This document shows positions 21,529 through 30,864 of a stretch of DNA of 64,000 nt, piece after piece. Made by a program: the position numbers and the translations under genes. The first letter of the stretch is position 1. Every line of letters begins with the position of its first letter. Where the stretch lies: positions 62,001 through 126,000 of the forward strand of contig NZ_CP118263.1 of the NCBI RefSeq assembly GCF_013337045.2, written 5' to 3'. The notes beneath the pieces are model-generated. The model ran no database searches. It was not told the DNA's origin and worked only from the letters and a program-made list of their open reading frames with translations. Source of the DNA: Agrobacterium vitis (GTDB lineage Bacteria; Pseudomonadota; Alphaproteobacteria; Rhizobiales; Rhizobiaceae).

Positions 21529-22649
21529 ATGAAGTCAACTCTCAACCTGGAGCAGCTATAGATGCATCGGCATCTCTGGTCTCCGATCCTCATCGCCGAC
21601 GTCTTTCGGGATCGCAGAAGCTTGTTGTTGCCGGTCTGGTTCTCGTACTGTCGTTGGGTCTGATTTGGCTTGGTGCGCGTCCAAAGAAAAAGACCGAGCC
21701 CTCTCCCCCAGACACAATGATCGACGCCAACACCAAGCCTTTTCGGCCGACGCCGATTGACATCCCCTCAAACCCTACGGCTTCCCAGCCAACCACTGAG
21801 GCAACCTCTCCGCCCGATCAACATCAGCGAGAACACAACGAAGTGCGGCCGGAAGAAACACCAATCTTTGCCTATAGCGGAAGTGATCAGAGTGACAAAC
21901 CTACGCGGAACGCCGATATTCACAGCGACGGGGAGGATAATAGGAAATCCAGCTCATTACCGGAGTCTGAGGCGTCTGCTGAAAACGATCTTTCAATCCG
22001 CATGAACCCCACCGTGTTGGAACCCAGCCGTGCTGCGCTTTTGCCGCACCCCGATTTCACAGTTACGCAAGGGACGATCATTCCCTGCATACTGCAAACA
22101 GCCATTGATACAAACCTGGCAGGCTATGTAAAATGTGTGCTGCCCGGGGACATACGCGGAGCAACCGGCAATGTTGTGCTCCTGGATCGCGGCACGACCG
22201 TGGTGGGCGAAATCCAGCATGGGCTGCAACAGGGAGATGCCCGTGTTTTTGTTCTCTGGAATCGCGCCGAGACGCCGGCTCACGCCGTCGTTTCTCTTTT
22301 TTCTCCGGGTGCTGACGAACTTGGCCGATCCGGACTGCCAGGCACGGTCGACAACCACTTCTGGAAGCGTTTCGGTGGGGCTATGCTCCTGAGCGTCGTC
22401 CAGGGCGCCGTGCAAGCGGCAAGTCATTACGCTGGCAGTTCGGATGGCGGGACCAGCTTCAACAGTTTTCAAAATAACGGTGAACAAGCGGCCGACACAG
22501 CCCTGAGGGCGACCATAAACATTCCCCCAACCTTGAAGAAGAATCAGGGTGATACCGTCTCCATCTTCGTAGCACGGGACCTGGATTTCTCAGACATCTA
22601 CCAGCTTCACATAACTGGTGGATTGGCGAAGAGTTGGCATCGGCGTTAA
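21525..22649 (+). CDS. virB10: VirB10, channel-spanning energy sensor
   Basis: VirB10 spans inner membrane, periplasm and outer membrane and couples ATP energy to channel opening. The 374 residues show a cytoplasmic tail, one membrane helix (about residues 29-50), a Pro/Thr-rich periplasmic linker (about 52-150) and the TrbI/VirB10 beta-barrel domain from about residue 180 ([20 protein letters not shown]). The antenna helix region is near [19 protein letters not shown]. Confidence 0.96.
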   Translation: MNEVNSQPGAAIDASASLVSDPHRRRLSGSQKLVVAGLVLVLSLGLIWLGARPKKKTEPSPPDTMIDANTKPFRPTPIDIPSNPTASQPTTEATSPPDQHQREHNEVRPEETPIFAYSGSDQSDKPTRNADIHSDGEDNRKSSSLPESEASAENDLSIRMNPTVLEPSRAALLPHPDFTVTQGTIIPCILQTAIDTNLAGYVKCVLPGDIRGATGNVVLLDRGTTVVGEIQHGLQQGDARVFVLWNRAETPAHAVVSLFSPGADELGRSGLPGTVDNHFWKRFGGAMLLSVVQGAVQAASHYAGSSDGGTSFNSFQNNGEQAADTALRATINIPPTLKKNQGDTVSIFVARDLDFSDIYQLHITGGLAKSWHRR

Positions 22650-22682
22650 TTCTCAGATAGCCAAAGCATCGGAGATGCACAC

Positions 22683-23717
22683 ATGGCAGTAAATCCGCAA
22701 TTGCGCTTCCTTCTCAATCCCGTCTTGAAATGGCTCGATGATCCGAAGACTGAAGAAGTGGCGATAAATCGGCCTGGGGAAGCATTTGTACGCCAGGCAG
22801 GGGTTTTCACTAAGTTCTCTTTACCCCTCTCTTATGATGATCTCGAAGATATCGCCATTTTAGCGGGCGCATCGCGCAAACAAGATGTCGGCTCGCGCAA
22901 TCCTCTTTGCGCCGCTGAACTCCCCGGCGGCGAACGAATACAAATTTGTTTGCCGCCAACGGTCCCATCGGACACGGTGAGCTTGACGATTCGACGGCCA
23001 AGCATTCGCGTTTCGGGACTGGGCGAAGTCTCGTCTCGTTACGATGCTCGCCAGTGGAACAAGTGGCGGATGCGGAAAACGTGCCAAGATCGACAAGACG
23101 AAGATATTCTTCGACACTACGACAGCGGCGATCTGGAATCATTCTTGCGTGCATGCGTCGTCGGTAAGTTGACAATGTTGCTTTGCGGTCCCACTGGAAG
23201 TGGCAAGACAACAATGAGCAAGACCTTGATCAGTGCTATTCCGCCGCAAGAAAGGCTGATCACCATTGAAGATACGCTCGAACTCGTCATTCCCCATGAG
23301 AATCATGTCAGGCTGCTCTACTCCAAGAATGGGGTCGGACTGGGTGCTGTGACTGCGGAACAACTGCTCCAGGCAAGTCTTCGGATGCGGCCTGATCGAA
23401 TACTGCTGGGTGAGATGCGTGACGATGCCGCGTGGGCCTACCTGAGTGAAGTCGTCTCAGGACATCCCGGGTCGATTTCAACCATACATGGGGCAAATCC
23501 CGTCCAAGGCTTCAAAAAGCTGTTTTCGCTGGTGAAGAGCAGCGCCCAGGGGGCCAGCTTGGAAGATCGCACGCTAATCGACATGCTCGCAACGGCAATT
23601 GATGTCATCGTCCCGTTCCGCGCCTACTGCGATGTCTACGAAGTTGGCGAAATATGGCTCGCGGCCGATGCCCGCCGGCGCGGCGAAACGATAGGAGATC
23701 TTCTAAACCAGCACTAG
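22683..23717 (+). CDS. virB11: VirB11, hexameric secretion ATPase
   Basis: The 344-residue protein is a VirB11/GspE-type traffic ATPase at the cytoplasmic face of the channel. It has Walker A GPTGSGKTT near residue 169, the Asp box region TIEDTLEL, Walker B ILLGEMRD and the His box ISTIHG. AGATG-type spacing places its start 33 bases after virB10. It is the last gene of the virB operon. Confidence 0.96.
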   Translation: MAVNPQLRFLLNPVLKWLDDPKTEEVAINRPGEAFVRQAGVFTKFSLPLSYDDLEDIAILAGASRKQDVGSRNPLCAAELPGGERIQICLPPTVPSDTVSLTIRRPSIRVSGLGEVSSRYDARQWNKWRMRKTCQDRQDEDILRHYDSGDLESFLRACVVGKLTMLLCGPTGSGKTTMSKTLISAIPPQERLITIEDTLELVIPHENHVRLLYSKNGVGLGAVTAEQLLQASLRMRPDRILLGEMRDDAAWAYLSEVVSGHPGSISTIHGANPVQGFKKLFSLVKSSAQGASLEDRTLIDMLATAIDVIVPFRAYCDVYEVGEIWLAADARRRGETIGDLLNQH

Positions 23718-23940
23718 ATATCCATGCCAAAATCCTGGCTCCGCCTTTTGCAGCGTCAAGTCGGAGCAACCTTTGTCATCAAACTGAAACAAGCCGTTAG
23801 CATTGTCATGCGCGGTTTAGCCGAAAATTTGCCGAAGTATCCGTATAGCGAGAGAAAATTGACGAGCGGTACGATGCGTACAGCCTTTGCTTGTCTAGAT
23901 ACTGTGAGTTCCACAGAATCGGGAATTGAAAGGTAAACTG

Positions 23941-24666
23941 TTGAAACACGTTCTTGTCATCGATGACGATGCCGCCATGCGCCATCTTATCACTGAGTGT
24001 CTTACGGTCCACGCGTTGAAGGTCACTGCCGTATCAGACAGTCAACAATTCAACCGCGTAATGTCGTCTGAGACGGTCGACGTGGTCGTCGTCGATCTCA
24101 ATTTAGGGCGTGAAGACGGACTTGAGATCGTCCGCAGTCTGGCCACAAAATCCGATGTTCCGATTATAATCATCAGCGGCGATCGCCTTGAGGAGGCAGA
24201 CAAAGTTGTTGCGCTCGAACTGGGGGCAACCGATTTTATCGCAAAACCTTTTGGAACACGCGAGTTCCTGGCGCGCCTCCGTGTTGCGTTGCGCGTGCGA
24301 CCCAATGTGGTGCGAACCAAAGACCGGCGCTTGTTTTGTTTCGCTGACTGGACACTTAGTCTCAGGCAACGCCGTTTGATGTCCACACAGGGTAGCGAGG
24401 TGAAACTTACCGCAGGGGAGTTCAATCTTCTCGTCGCTTTCCTTGAAAAGCCAGGTGATGTCCTGTCCCGTGAGCAGCTTCTCATCGCGTGTCGCGTGCG
24501 TGAGGAGGAAGTATATGACAGGAGCATTGATGTTCTCATATTGAGGCTGCGCCGGAAACTTGAGCGGGATTCGACAAACCCAAAGTTGATCAAAACAGCG
24601 CGGGGTGCCGGCTATTTTTTTGACGCGGATGTGAATATCTCTTACGGCGGGGTAATCGCCGCCTGA
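23941..24666 (+). CDS. virG: VirG, vir-regulon response regulator (TTG start)
   Basis: VirG, phosphorylated by VirA, binds vir boxes and activates the vir genes. I place the start at the TTG at 23941 (KHVLVIDDDAAMRH), with AAAGG nine bases upstream, because it gives the known length of 241 residues and virG is known to use UUG. The receiver domain has the acidic pocket IDDD, the phosphorylated Asp52 in VVVVDLNLG and Lys in FIAKPF. The C-terminal OmpR/PhoB winged helix spans about residues 130-235 (VKLTAGEFNLLVAFLE, SIDVLILRLRRKLE). It converges with virC2. I found no strong vir box in the 223 bases after virB11. Confidence 0.95.
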   Translation: MKHVLVIDDDAAMRHLITECLTVHALKVTAVSDSQQFNRVMSSETVDVVVVDLNLGREDGLEIVRSLATKSDVPIIIISGDRLEEADKVVALELGATDFIAKPFGTREFLARLRVALRVRPNVVRTKDRRLFCFADWTLSLRQRRLMSTQGSEVKLTAGEFNLLVAFLEKPGDVLSREQLLIACRVREEEVYDRSIDVLILRLRRKLERDSTNPKLIKTARGAGYFFDADVNISYGGVIAA

Positions 24667-24761
24667 CGGACCCGAATTTTCGCGTTATCGTAGTGTGTCA
24701 CAATTCGCTTGGTTGATCCGACTGCCAGGGACAAACTTTCCTGGCCACACCTGCAAACGAT

Positions 24762-24775
24762 CCGCCTTCGGGCGG
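24762..24775. terminator. Hairpin between convergent virG and virC2
   Basis: CCGCC-TTCG-GGCGG is a perfect five-base-pair stem with a stable UUCG loop in the 132-base gap between the ends of virG and virC2. It has no long T run on either side, so it is at most a candidate bidirectional terminator. Confidence 0.45.
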
Positions 24776-24798
24776 CCTGTCGCGTCATTCTTAAGAGG

Positions 24799-25401
24799 TC
24801 AACGGCGGGTCTTTTCGCCAGCAAAGAAGGATGCCAGCGCCGCAGTGGCGAGCTTCTGTCCGAAGGCCCGCGCGGTCTCTAGTCCCACGGGATCAAAATG
24901 ACTGCGAGCGACTTGGAGCAGCGACACCGGGAACATACGGGAGGTCTGAACAAGGATGGACTTTTCAGGGGTGATATCACGGACCGGATAGCTTTTCGGC
25001 GCGGCACGAAACGATCCATCGGCCAGCATTATCTCGAAATCGCTGAGCGCTCGGCGCAAGATCATTTGCAGCGATTTGCAAGGGCTGTATTGACGGATAA
25101 GGTTGTCATAAACCGCCGATACATCTGGCGCAGGCGGACGGGCCGAAAGAAACACTTGTACCTTCTCGGAACCTGCAGGCGCGCTAAGGGCATCGACCGT
25201 AGGCGTTGGATGCTGATCGGGATGATCATGTCTGGTTGCGGCTGGCCGACTTTGACGCGGCGCCAGATCGATATCGGTGGAAAACTGCGAAACGGCCAAG
25301 TTGGGGGCTGCTATCGGCAGGAGAGGCCGTACTGTCTCGGTTCGAGCAACAGCAAGCTGCCTAGCCTTCTCTACCGACAAAACGGGTTTGCGAATTCCCA
25401 T
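24799..25401 (-). CDS. virC2: VirC2, overdrive/border-processing factor
   Basis: VirC2 acts with VirC1 to raise T-strand production, binding the overdrive enhancer near the right border. The 200-residue product has an unordered Pro-rich first half (about residues 40-85) and the ribbon-helix-helix-like C-terminal domain (SEKVQVFLSARPP, then LQMILRRALSDFEIMLADG). The length fits the roughly 202 residues of known VirC2. It starts two bases after virC1 ends, so the two are co-transcribed. Confidence 0.93.
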   Translation of the reverse strand: MGIRKPVLSVEKARQLAVARTETVRPLLPIAAPNLAVSQFSTDIDLAPRQSRPAATRHDHPDQHPTPTVDALSAPAGSEKVQVFLSARPPAPDVSAVYDNLIRQYSPCKSLQMILRRALSDFEIMLADGSFRAAPKSYPVRDITPEKSILVQTSRMFPVSLLQVARSHFDPVGLETARAFGQKLATAALASFFAGEKTRR

Positions 25402-25403
25402 TT

Positions 25404-26099
25404 TCAGGTCTCCAAGGCATCGCCGATCAAGTGTGAAAGGACGACGAGTTCATCCATTGCGATCCTGAGGTTCCGCTCGATGAGGCGCATCGTTGGATCG
25501 GTTTTCGTATTCAGCAGCGTTAGATGCAACATGCCCCGTTCTTTCATCGCCGCGAATGCATCTCTCTCGTGCATGGGCGACTGAACGACGGGGAGGTTCT
25601 CTAGCATGTCTGACATTGCCCGTTGCGAGGCGGTGAGGCGGCCGACCGGCATGCGCTGGCGTAACACGGCCGTTGGAATCGTCAGGTTCTCGCTCAACAA
25701 GAGCTCGATCACATAGCGATAAGTTGAAAGTGCTTCATCAACATCAAGCGGCGTTAACATAGTCGGGATCAAAAGCATGTCTGAGCTAGCGATAATCGTA
25801 TTGTTGAGTTCGCTCGAACCACCATGTGTATCCGCTAGCGCATAGTCGAAACCCTGGCGCTCGGCCTCCTCATATCCCGCTTCGAGAAGCGACATTTCCT
25901 CTGCGCTATAAACTTCACAGAGAGGATCCCAAGTGTTGCTTCGTATAGCATTTTCCTTCCATCGCCTGAGTGGTCGGTTCTCGTCCGCGTCCAATAGAGC
26001 CACTCGTCGACCGCTGTTTGCAAAGGCGGCACAGAGACCCATAAGCGCAGTCGTTTTGCCAGCGCCTCCCTTGAATGAGCAAAATGTAAGTAGTTTCAT
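25404..26099 (-). CDS. virC1: VirC1, ParA-like ATPase
   Basis: The 231-residue protein is a ParA/MinD-type ATPase that brings the relaxosome and T-complex to the cell pole and the VirD4 receptor, and binds overdrive. The deviant Walker A motif is [13 protein letters not shown] at residues 8-20, followed by [14 protein letters not shown] and [12 protein letters not shown]. It is transcribed away from virD1 from the shared control region. Confidence 0.95.
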   Translation of the reverse strand: MKLLTFCSFKGGAGKTTALMGLCAAFANSGRRVALLDADENRPLRRWKENAIRSNTWDPLCEVYSAEEMSLLEAGYEEAERQGFDYALADTHGGSSELNNTIIASSDMLLIPTMLTPLDVDEALSTYRYVIELLLSENLTIPTAVLRQRMPVGRLTASQRAMSDMLENLPVVQSPMHERDAFAAMKERGMLHLTLLNTKTDPTMRLIERNLRIAMDELVVLSHLIGDALET

Positions 26100-26196
26100 G
26101 TGATTCCTGCCGTATCGCGGGTGATGACAAATTGTATTTCTGTTGGTTCATGTATTCGCACGAATAGCATGAAAGGTATGCTGGTTCACGCGATTT

Positions 26197-26220
26197 TATA
26201 TTTCAGATTCGTTTCATATA
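26197..26220. promoter_or_regulatory. Ros-box-like repressor site, virC/virD
   Basis: TATATTTCAGATTCG followed by TTTCATATA resembles the Ros box, an AT-rich inverted repeat bounded by TATATTTCA-type half-sites, to which the zinc-finger repressor Ros binds to silence virC and virD. The match is partial and judged by eye. The position between virC1 and virD1 is the expected one. Confidence 0.55.
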
Positions 26221-26221
26221 A

Positions 26222-26235
26222 ATTGCAGATGTAAC
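26222..26235. promoter_or_regulatory. vir box between virC1 and virD1
   Basis: ATTGCAGATGTAAC matches the consensus at 12 of 14 positions on the plus strand and 13 of 14 on the minus strand (GTTACATCTGCAAT). It abuts the Ros-like box, so activator and repressor would compete. It could serve both divergent operons. Confidence 0.65.
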
Positions 26236-26360
26236 GATAGACTATGCAGTATTCCTCTTTTATTCTTGATTGCGATCGTTTTGAGCACTAGTTATTGACT
26301 TTGCCAACGCGGTGGTTCCGCGAAAAAACTAGATCTTTCCATCCTTCAGTGGAGGAAGCT

Positions 26361-26810
26361 ATGTCGCAAAACAGCACGCCCACCTCGAATGGCGTCGCCA
26401 CCGCCTCGTATGAAAGTGTGAAGATTGAGAGCTTCAAAGTCGTGAGCGCGCGTTTGCGATTGGCCGAGTACGAGAGTTTTTCCAGCCAGGCACGGTTGCT
26501 CGGGCTCTCCGACAGTATGGCCATACGAGTCGCGGTACGCCGCATTGGCGGCTTCCTCGAAATTGAAGCCGAGACCCGTCAGAAAATGGAGGCAATACTT
26601 CATTCAATAGGAACGCTTTCAAACAATATCTCGGCGCTGCTTTCCGCCTATGCCGAACGTCCGGAAATGGATTTGGAGGCTCTGCGAGATGAACGCATCG
26701 CTTTCGGTATGGCTTTCGCTGATCTCGATGGCTTGCTCCGTTCCATCTTATCCGTATCACGACGACGGATAGATGGGTGCTCAATGCTTAAAGATGCTCC
26801 GCAGCATTGA
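26361..26810 (+). CDS. virD1: VirD1, relaxosome accessory protein
   Basis: VirD1 assists VirD2 in recognising and nicking the T-DNA borders in supercoiled DNA. The 149-residue protein is close to known VirD1 ([22 protein letters not shown], then [18 protein letters not shown] and [13 protein letters not shown]). It has the ribbon-helix-helix-type DNA-binding region in the N-terminal half. I start at the ATG at 26361 after GGAGGA; the in-frame ATG at 26295 would add 22 unrelated residues. Confidence 0.95.
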   Translation: MSQNSTPTSNGVATASYESVKIESFKVVSARLRLAEYESFSSQARLLGLSDSMAIRVAVRRIGGFLEIEAETRQKMEAILHSIGTLSNNISALLSAYAERPEMDLEALRDERIAFGMAFADLDGLLRSILSVSRRRIDGCSMLKDAPQH

Positions 26811-26837
26811 TGTTGCGCCTGCTTAGGAGGGTGCGGG

Positions 26838-28100
26838 ATGGCCGATCCAGCTCAGGTTGTCATTCGAATTGTGCCTAGGGGCGGAACTAAAACCATTCAG
26901 CAGGTTATTAATCAGTGGGAATATCTCTCCAGGAAGGGCAAGTTGGAGCTCCGGCTCTCAGCCCGGCACCTCGATATTCCGCTACCGCCTGATCAAATTA
27001 CCAGGTTTGCTCGGAGCTGGGTTCTGGAGACCGGAAATTATGACGAGAGCCTGCCGGACGAGCAAAGGCAACAGGACTTAACCACGCACATTATCGTAAG
27101 CTTCCCCCCAGGTACGGATCCTACGTCGGCTCATGCAGCAAGCCGCGAATGGGCGGCCGACATGTTTGGGTCAGGCAATGGTGGCGGCCGCTACAACTAT
27201 CTTACAAGCTTTCATACAGATCGCGATCATCCGCATCTGCATGTCGTGGTCAACCGACGGGAGCTTTTTGGGCGGGAATGGCTGAAAATATCCCGACGCC
27301 ACCCCCACCTCAATTACGACGCATTGCGTGTCAGGATGGCAGAGATATCGCTTCGCCACGGCATTGTTCTTGACGCAACCTCGCGAGCAGAACGTGGCAT
27401 TACCGAGCGGCCAATCACGTATGCAGAATATCGCCGTATCGAGCGCGAACAGGCCGAACAAGATCGTTTCGAGGATTTTGATGTCGAATCGTGGTCGCCG
27501 GGAGGAACTCACCGGGAACTGAAACGATCTTTCGATTCTTCGCACGGTGAGCCACTCCCAAATATGCCAGAAGGCTCGGCACGAAACGGGCGTCTGCAGT
27601 CGGCGTCTGGCTACGATGCTCAACCGCGCAGCTCTGAAGCCGATGGGCGCGATCACAATTTGAAGAACGGCTCTCCCAGTGTCGCCGGAGACACCGGGCG
27701 GAACCTTGAGGGGCGTTCTGGTCCTCGCCGCCTGGCAATAGAACCCGTCACGCGCACAACAAGCAAACGTGACGATCGGCAACGGCTTCATCCAAAACGG
27801 TCTCGCCGTGACGAGGAAGAGCAGAGCGGCGCAAAGCGCATTAGGGTGAACAATCTTGAGGCGGGGAGGGCCCACACCGGCGTAGGGGAGGACCGGGACG
27901 ATCCGGATACATCGCCGATAGAGCCTGTTGAATCAACTCCTCTGCGGGCCCCTGGACAGACCAACAGCGCAGCAGACCTGTTGCCGCCTCCAGCCGATCG
28001 GCCGCGGCAGGGAGAACCAAATTCTAAGCGTCCACGCGATGATGACGCCGAACCGAGCGTTCGCAAGCGTGCAAGAGATGGGCGCAGCCAGGATGGATGA
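26838..28100 (+). CDS. virD2: VirD2, T-DNA border relaxase and pilot protein
   Basis: VirD2 nicks the borders, stays bound to the 5' end of the T-strand through Tyr29 and leads it to the plant nucleus. The 420 residues show Tyr29 in NQWEYLSRKGK, the metal-binding three-His motif in DRDHPHLHVVVNR near residue 132, and DATSRAERGI..RPITYAEYR. The second half is variable. Nuclear localisation signals are seen in HPKRSRRDEE and in the C-terminal bipartite KRPRDD...RKRARDG. GGAGG precedes the ATG. The relaxase half is well conserved and the reading frame intact. Confidence 0.96.
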   Translation: MADPAQVVIRIVPRGGTKTIQQVINQWEYLSRKGKLELRLSARHLDIPLPPDQITRFARSWVLETGNYDESLPDEQRQQDLTTHIIVSFPPGTDPTSAHAASREWAADMFGSGNGGGRYNYLTSFHTDRDHPHLHVVVNRRELFGREWLKISRRHPHLNYDALRVRMAEISLRHGIVLDATSRAERGITERPITYAEYRRIEREQAEQDRFEDFDVESWSPGGTHRELKRSFDSSHGEPLPNMPEGSARNGRLQSASGYDAQPRSSEADGRDHNLKNGSPSVAGDTGRNLEGRSGPRRLAIEPVTRTTSKRDDRQRLHPKRSRRDEEEQSGAKRIRVNNLEAGRAHTGVGEDRDDPDTSPIEPVESTPLRAPGQTNSAADLLPPPADRPRQGEPNSKRPRDDDAEPSVRKRARDGRSQDG

Positions 28101-28128
28101 GACATCGAAGGTGGAAAGGAACTAAATT

Positions 28129-30804
28129 ATGGCAGACGAAGAGTTCCGTCGAGACTTCAGCAGCTCCGCTCCCGTGACTTCGAATAGCCCAGGAGCCAGA
28201 ACTGTACCAGTCCCGCTCACACCACGATCGACCGCTGTCCGACAAGACGGCACGGACCCCATGACAACAACTGGTTTCTCACGATCACCAATTTCTGGCG
28301 GCCTACCCGACCTTCCGGGTACTTCAACCGCAAATCAGGGGCCAGCAGCCCATGTCCGGAATACCCATGCCGGAATCCCACTGAGATCAACCGAGGCTCC
28401 CGCGGGCGGACCTGCAGATTTACCGATGAGCGAACGGTATCTTCGTGCGACAAGGCAATACTTGCGTGAGACTGAACAGGAATACGCCGCCGAAGGCCGC
28501 CGCGAAGCGACTCCATCGTCACGTTTTCGCAAAGGAGGAACAAAGCGATCACGCGAAGATGAGCAGTCTGGTGACGATAGTGAATCCGTTGCGAAGCAGC
28601 GCGCCCCCTCAGAAAACGAGATCAATATGATTGCAAGACCTCTGACTGTGGAGGAAGGCGCGACTACGGCGCCCAGGTCGCAAGGGTCGCACGCGTCTGT
28701 GATGGGGCTGGATGATCTCGAGGAGATTGAAGAGAGTTATTCGGAACCTCAACATGAAATTTCGACGCTTCCTGTTGACACAACCACGTTGGTTTCAAGT
28801 CTGGACACCGTCATTGCAGGAGAGGGGCAACCTGAAGAAACATTCGACGCTGCGCCATACGCGATCGAAGACGACAGGGATAATGAGGGGGCGGCTAACA
28901 GCGTTCCGTCGACTCCACAACTTTCCTCATGGCCGGGGTTAGATGACCTTCATGAGTTTGACGATAGTGCTTCGCCTTATGGACACAGTACTCAGAGTTT
29001 TCCTGCTAACATAGCCGCTGGGGATTCAAGCACTGACGCAGGGTCCCCCAGCATTGCAAGCACCCAAATCCTCGAAGACGTTAACACTGACGATTCCGAC
29101 GAGCGGAACGAGCTCGATGGCCAAACAGTTTCAGGATCGATCCATGAAAGTTCGGTTCAAGCTGTGAGGCCGCGGCAAGAGCGCTTCGATGACTTCCCCG
29201 ATTTGACCGACGAGGAACTGGCTAGAATCGACGCACTATCTGAAACTCGCACCACTTCGAAGGGGAATTCTGCATCCGATATTCATGCGGTCATGCCGGA
29301 TAATGTTCTCTCGCGAGTGGATTTTGCTGTGGGTGCCGACGAGCTGCGTGCAATCCCTGCGGTCCATCGGGAGGGTTCTCGGCTCGAGTTGAACCCACCA
29401 GAAGGAAAGTTCGATGACTTCCCCGATTTGACCGATGAGGAACTGGCGAGAATCGACGCACTATCTGAACCTCGCACCACTTCGAAACGGGATGTTGCAC
29501 CCAATATTCATCCGGTCATGCCGGATAATGTTCTCTCGCGAGTGGATTTTGCTGCGGGTGCCGACGAGCTGCGTGCAAGCCCTGCGGTCCATCGGGAGGG
29601 TTCTCGGCTTGAATTTAGCCCACCAGAAGCAAAATCCGATGACTTCCCCGATTTGACCGACGAGGAACTGGCTAGAATCGACGCACTATCTGAAACGCAT
29701 TCCAAGAGACCTCGCTCCGCGCGGGATGTTACAGGCGATTTCCATGGGGTCAGCTTGAATGAGGCTTTCGAGAAAGTGGGTTCGCCCACTATTGCCCCGG
29801 AAACGAGCATCGAACGCGCGCCTGGATCATCACAAGCGATCCGCAAGGACCTTCCTGGCTTGAGCACCGTAGAGCCCTCGCATATCAGCGAAGCATCGCG
29901 TGTTAACATAGCTTTTGAAAAGGGGAAACAAAAGGTCGCGTTAGGAGATGAGGTTCGGCCAGACCTCAGCACGTCCCAAGCTTACCAGCCGCGGCACCCG
30001 TCAACCCATACGATTTTTGATGCTGAACATATTGGTGATAACCTGCTGATCGGGAACGAGCCAGTTCCCCCGTGGCCCCATCCGTGGGAGCATGTCGTGC
30101 TCTTTGAGACATGCCGACAAATATTTGAAAGAAAAGGGAAGTGGCCCATTGCGGAGGACTTGGACAACAGTGTGATCCTGGTCAAAAAAGTGGATGGCGC
30201 ACAAACATCTTATATGCCCCGAAATCAGCTTCTTTTGCATCTCGGTCCCCAAAAGTATCTCGAACGAATGAAGGCGCTCGGTCTTTCCGAGAACACTTTC
30301 AGCAGGCTGAAGACCGATAGGCAATATCACTATAATACACCTGCTGGACCACGAGTCAGCGATCATGACTATGAGTTCCCGCTACAGGCAGGTGTGCACA
30401 ATCCGGAGGTGATGGTTCAGCATCGTGGTGGAACCTTCTTTGCGTTTTGGCCAAAGCTCCTCAGGCTGGAAAAACTTGCCACTGTGACGAACACGTATGG
30501 CACGGAGAATGTTTGGCTCAAATCACCAGACAACGCTTACATGACGCCGGCGACGTATAATTCCAGAGCGGCGGATGGCGCCGAAGACCTTTTTGCCAAG
30601 TTCATACATCCCGCTCATGTCTTCGACCACGCCGATAACCCTGAAACTTCAAGCGTAAAAAATGTCCGCGACATCATGCCCGGCGCAAATCGCGCGCAAC
30701 CTACCGATCGCACCGGGGCGCAATCCGTGGGTCGCAGCGGACACAGCCGCGACGCGCCGCTTGATACGAGGGAATCCCGTATGCGTGAAGACTATGGGCG
30801 GTAG
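28129..30804 (+). CDS. virD3: Very large VirD3-position protein, putative T4SS effector
   Basis: This 891-residue protein lies where virD3 is, between virD2 and virD4. The symbol is positional. The N-terminal half is Ser/Thr/Pro-rich and probably disordered, with a possible nuclear signal (GGTKRSREDE near residue 138). Residues 353-525 hold two full 75-residue repeats and the start of a third, each opening with DDFPDLTDEELARIDALSE. From about residue 645 a folded domain begins (FERKGKWPIAEDL, VILVKKVDG, SYMPRNQLLLHLG, YEFPLQAG, ENVWLKSPDNAYMTPATY). By eye its pattern recalls modules of VirE2. The tail is Arg-rich (SRDAPLDTRESRMREDYGR) like VirB/D4 export signals. Octopine VirD3 is much smaller, but long versions may exist in other Ti plasmids. 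Confidence 0.75.
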   Translation: MADEEFRRDFSSSAPVTSNSPGARTVPVPLTPRSTAVRQDGTDPMTTTGFSRSPISGGLPDLPGTSTANQGPAAHVRNTHAGIPLRSTEAPAGGPADLPMSERYLRATRQYLRETEQEYAAEGRREATPSSRFRKGGTKRSREDEQSGDDSESVAKQRAPSENEINMIARPLTVEEGATTAPRSQGSHASVMGLDDLEEIEESYSEPQHEISTLPVDTTTLVSSLDTVIAGEGQPEETFDAAPYAIEDDRDNEGAANSVPSTPQLSSWPGLDDLHEFDDSASPYGHSTQSFPANIAAGDSSTDAGSPSIASTQILEDVNTDDSDERNELDGQTVSGSIHESSVQAVRPRQERFDDFPDLTDEELARIDALSETRTTSKGNSASDIHAVMPDNVLSRVDFAVGADELRAIPAVHREGSRLELNPPEGKFDDFPDLTDEELARIDALSEPRTTSKRDVAPNIHPVMPDNVLSRVDFAAGADELRASPAVHREGSRLEFSPPEAKSDDFPDLTDEELARIDALSETHSKRPRSARDVTGDFHGVSLNEAFEKVGSPTIAPETSIERAPGSSQAIRKDLPGLSTVEPSHISEASRVNIAFEKGKQKVALGDEVRPDLSTSQAYQPRHPSTHTIFDAEHIGDNLLIGNEPVPPWPHPWEHVVLFETCRQIFERKGKWPIAEDLDNSVILVKKVDGAQTSYMPRNQLLLHLGPQKYLERMKALGLSENTFSRLKTDRQYHYNTPAGPRVSDHDYEFPLQAGVHNPEVMVQHRGGTFFAFWPKLLRLEKLATVTNTYGTENVWLKSPDNAYMTPATYNSRAADGAEDLFAKFIHPAHVFDHADNPETSSVKNVRDIMPGANRAQPTDRTGAQSVGRSGHSRDAPLDTRESRMREDYGR
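29185..29700 (+). repeat. 225-bp tandem in-frame repeats in virD3-like gene
   Basis: Units start at 29185, 29410 and 29635, exactly 225 bases (75 codons) apart. The first two are complete and the third is kept only for about its first 65 bases. The opening of each, encoding DDFPDLTDEELARIDALSE, is nearly identical in DNA, which points to recent duplication or gene conversion. The second part of the unit encodes VMPDNVLSRVDFA.GADELRA and AVHREGSRLE. Confidence 0.92.
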
Positions 30805-30864
30805 TTTCAGCTATCCGCACAACAAGTTGCCCTTTCCGATAGGGGATCGAAGCGTGGTCACGTG

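Noticed and set aside
24898..25584. Plus-strand open frame of 228 codons
   Set aside because: It is antisense to virC2 and virC1, both of which are clearly real.
27171..27875. Minus-strand frame of 234 codons inside virD2
   Set aside because: It is antisense to the conserved relaxase gene and looks like a shadow.
29185..29700. CRISPR-like array
   Set aside because: The repeats are 225 bases long, in frame and within a coding gene, without the short-repeat/unique-spacer layout. No CRISPR array or cas gene was seen in the window.
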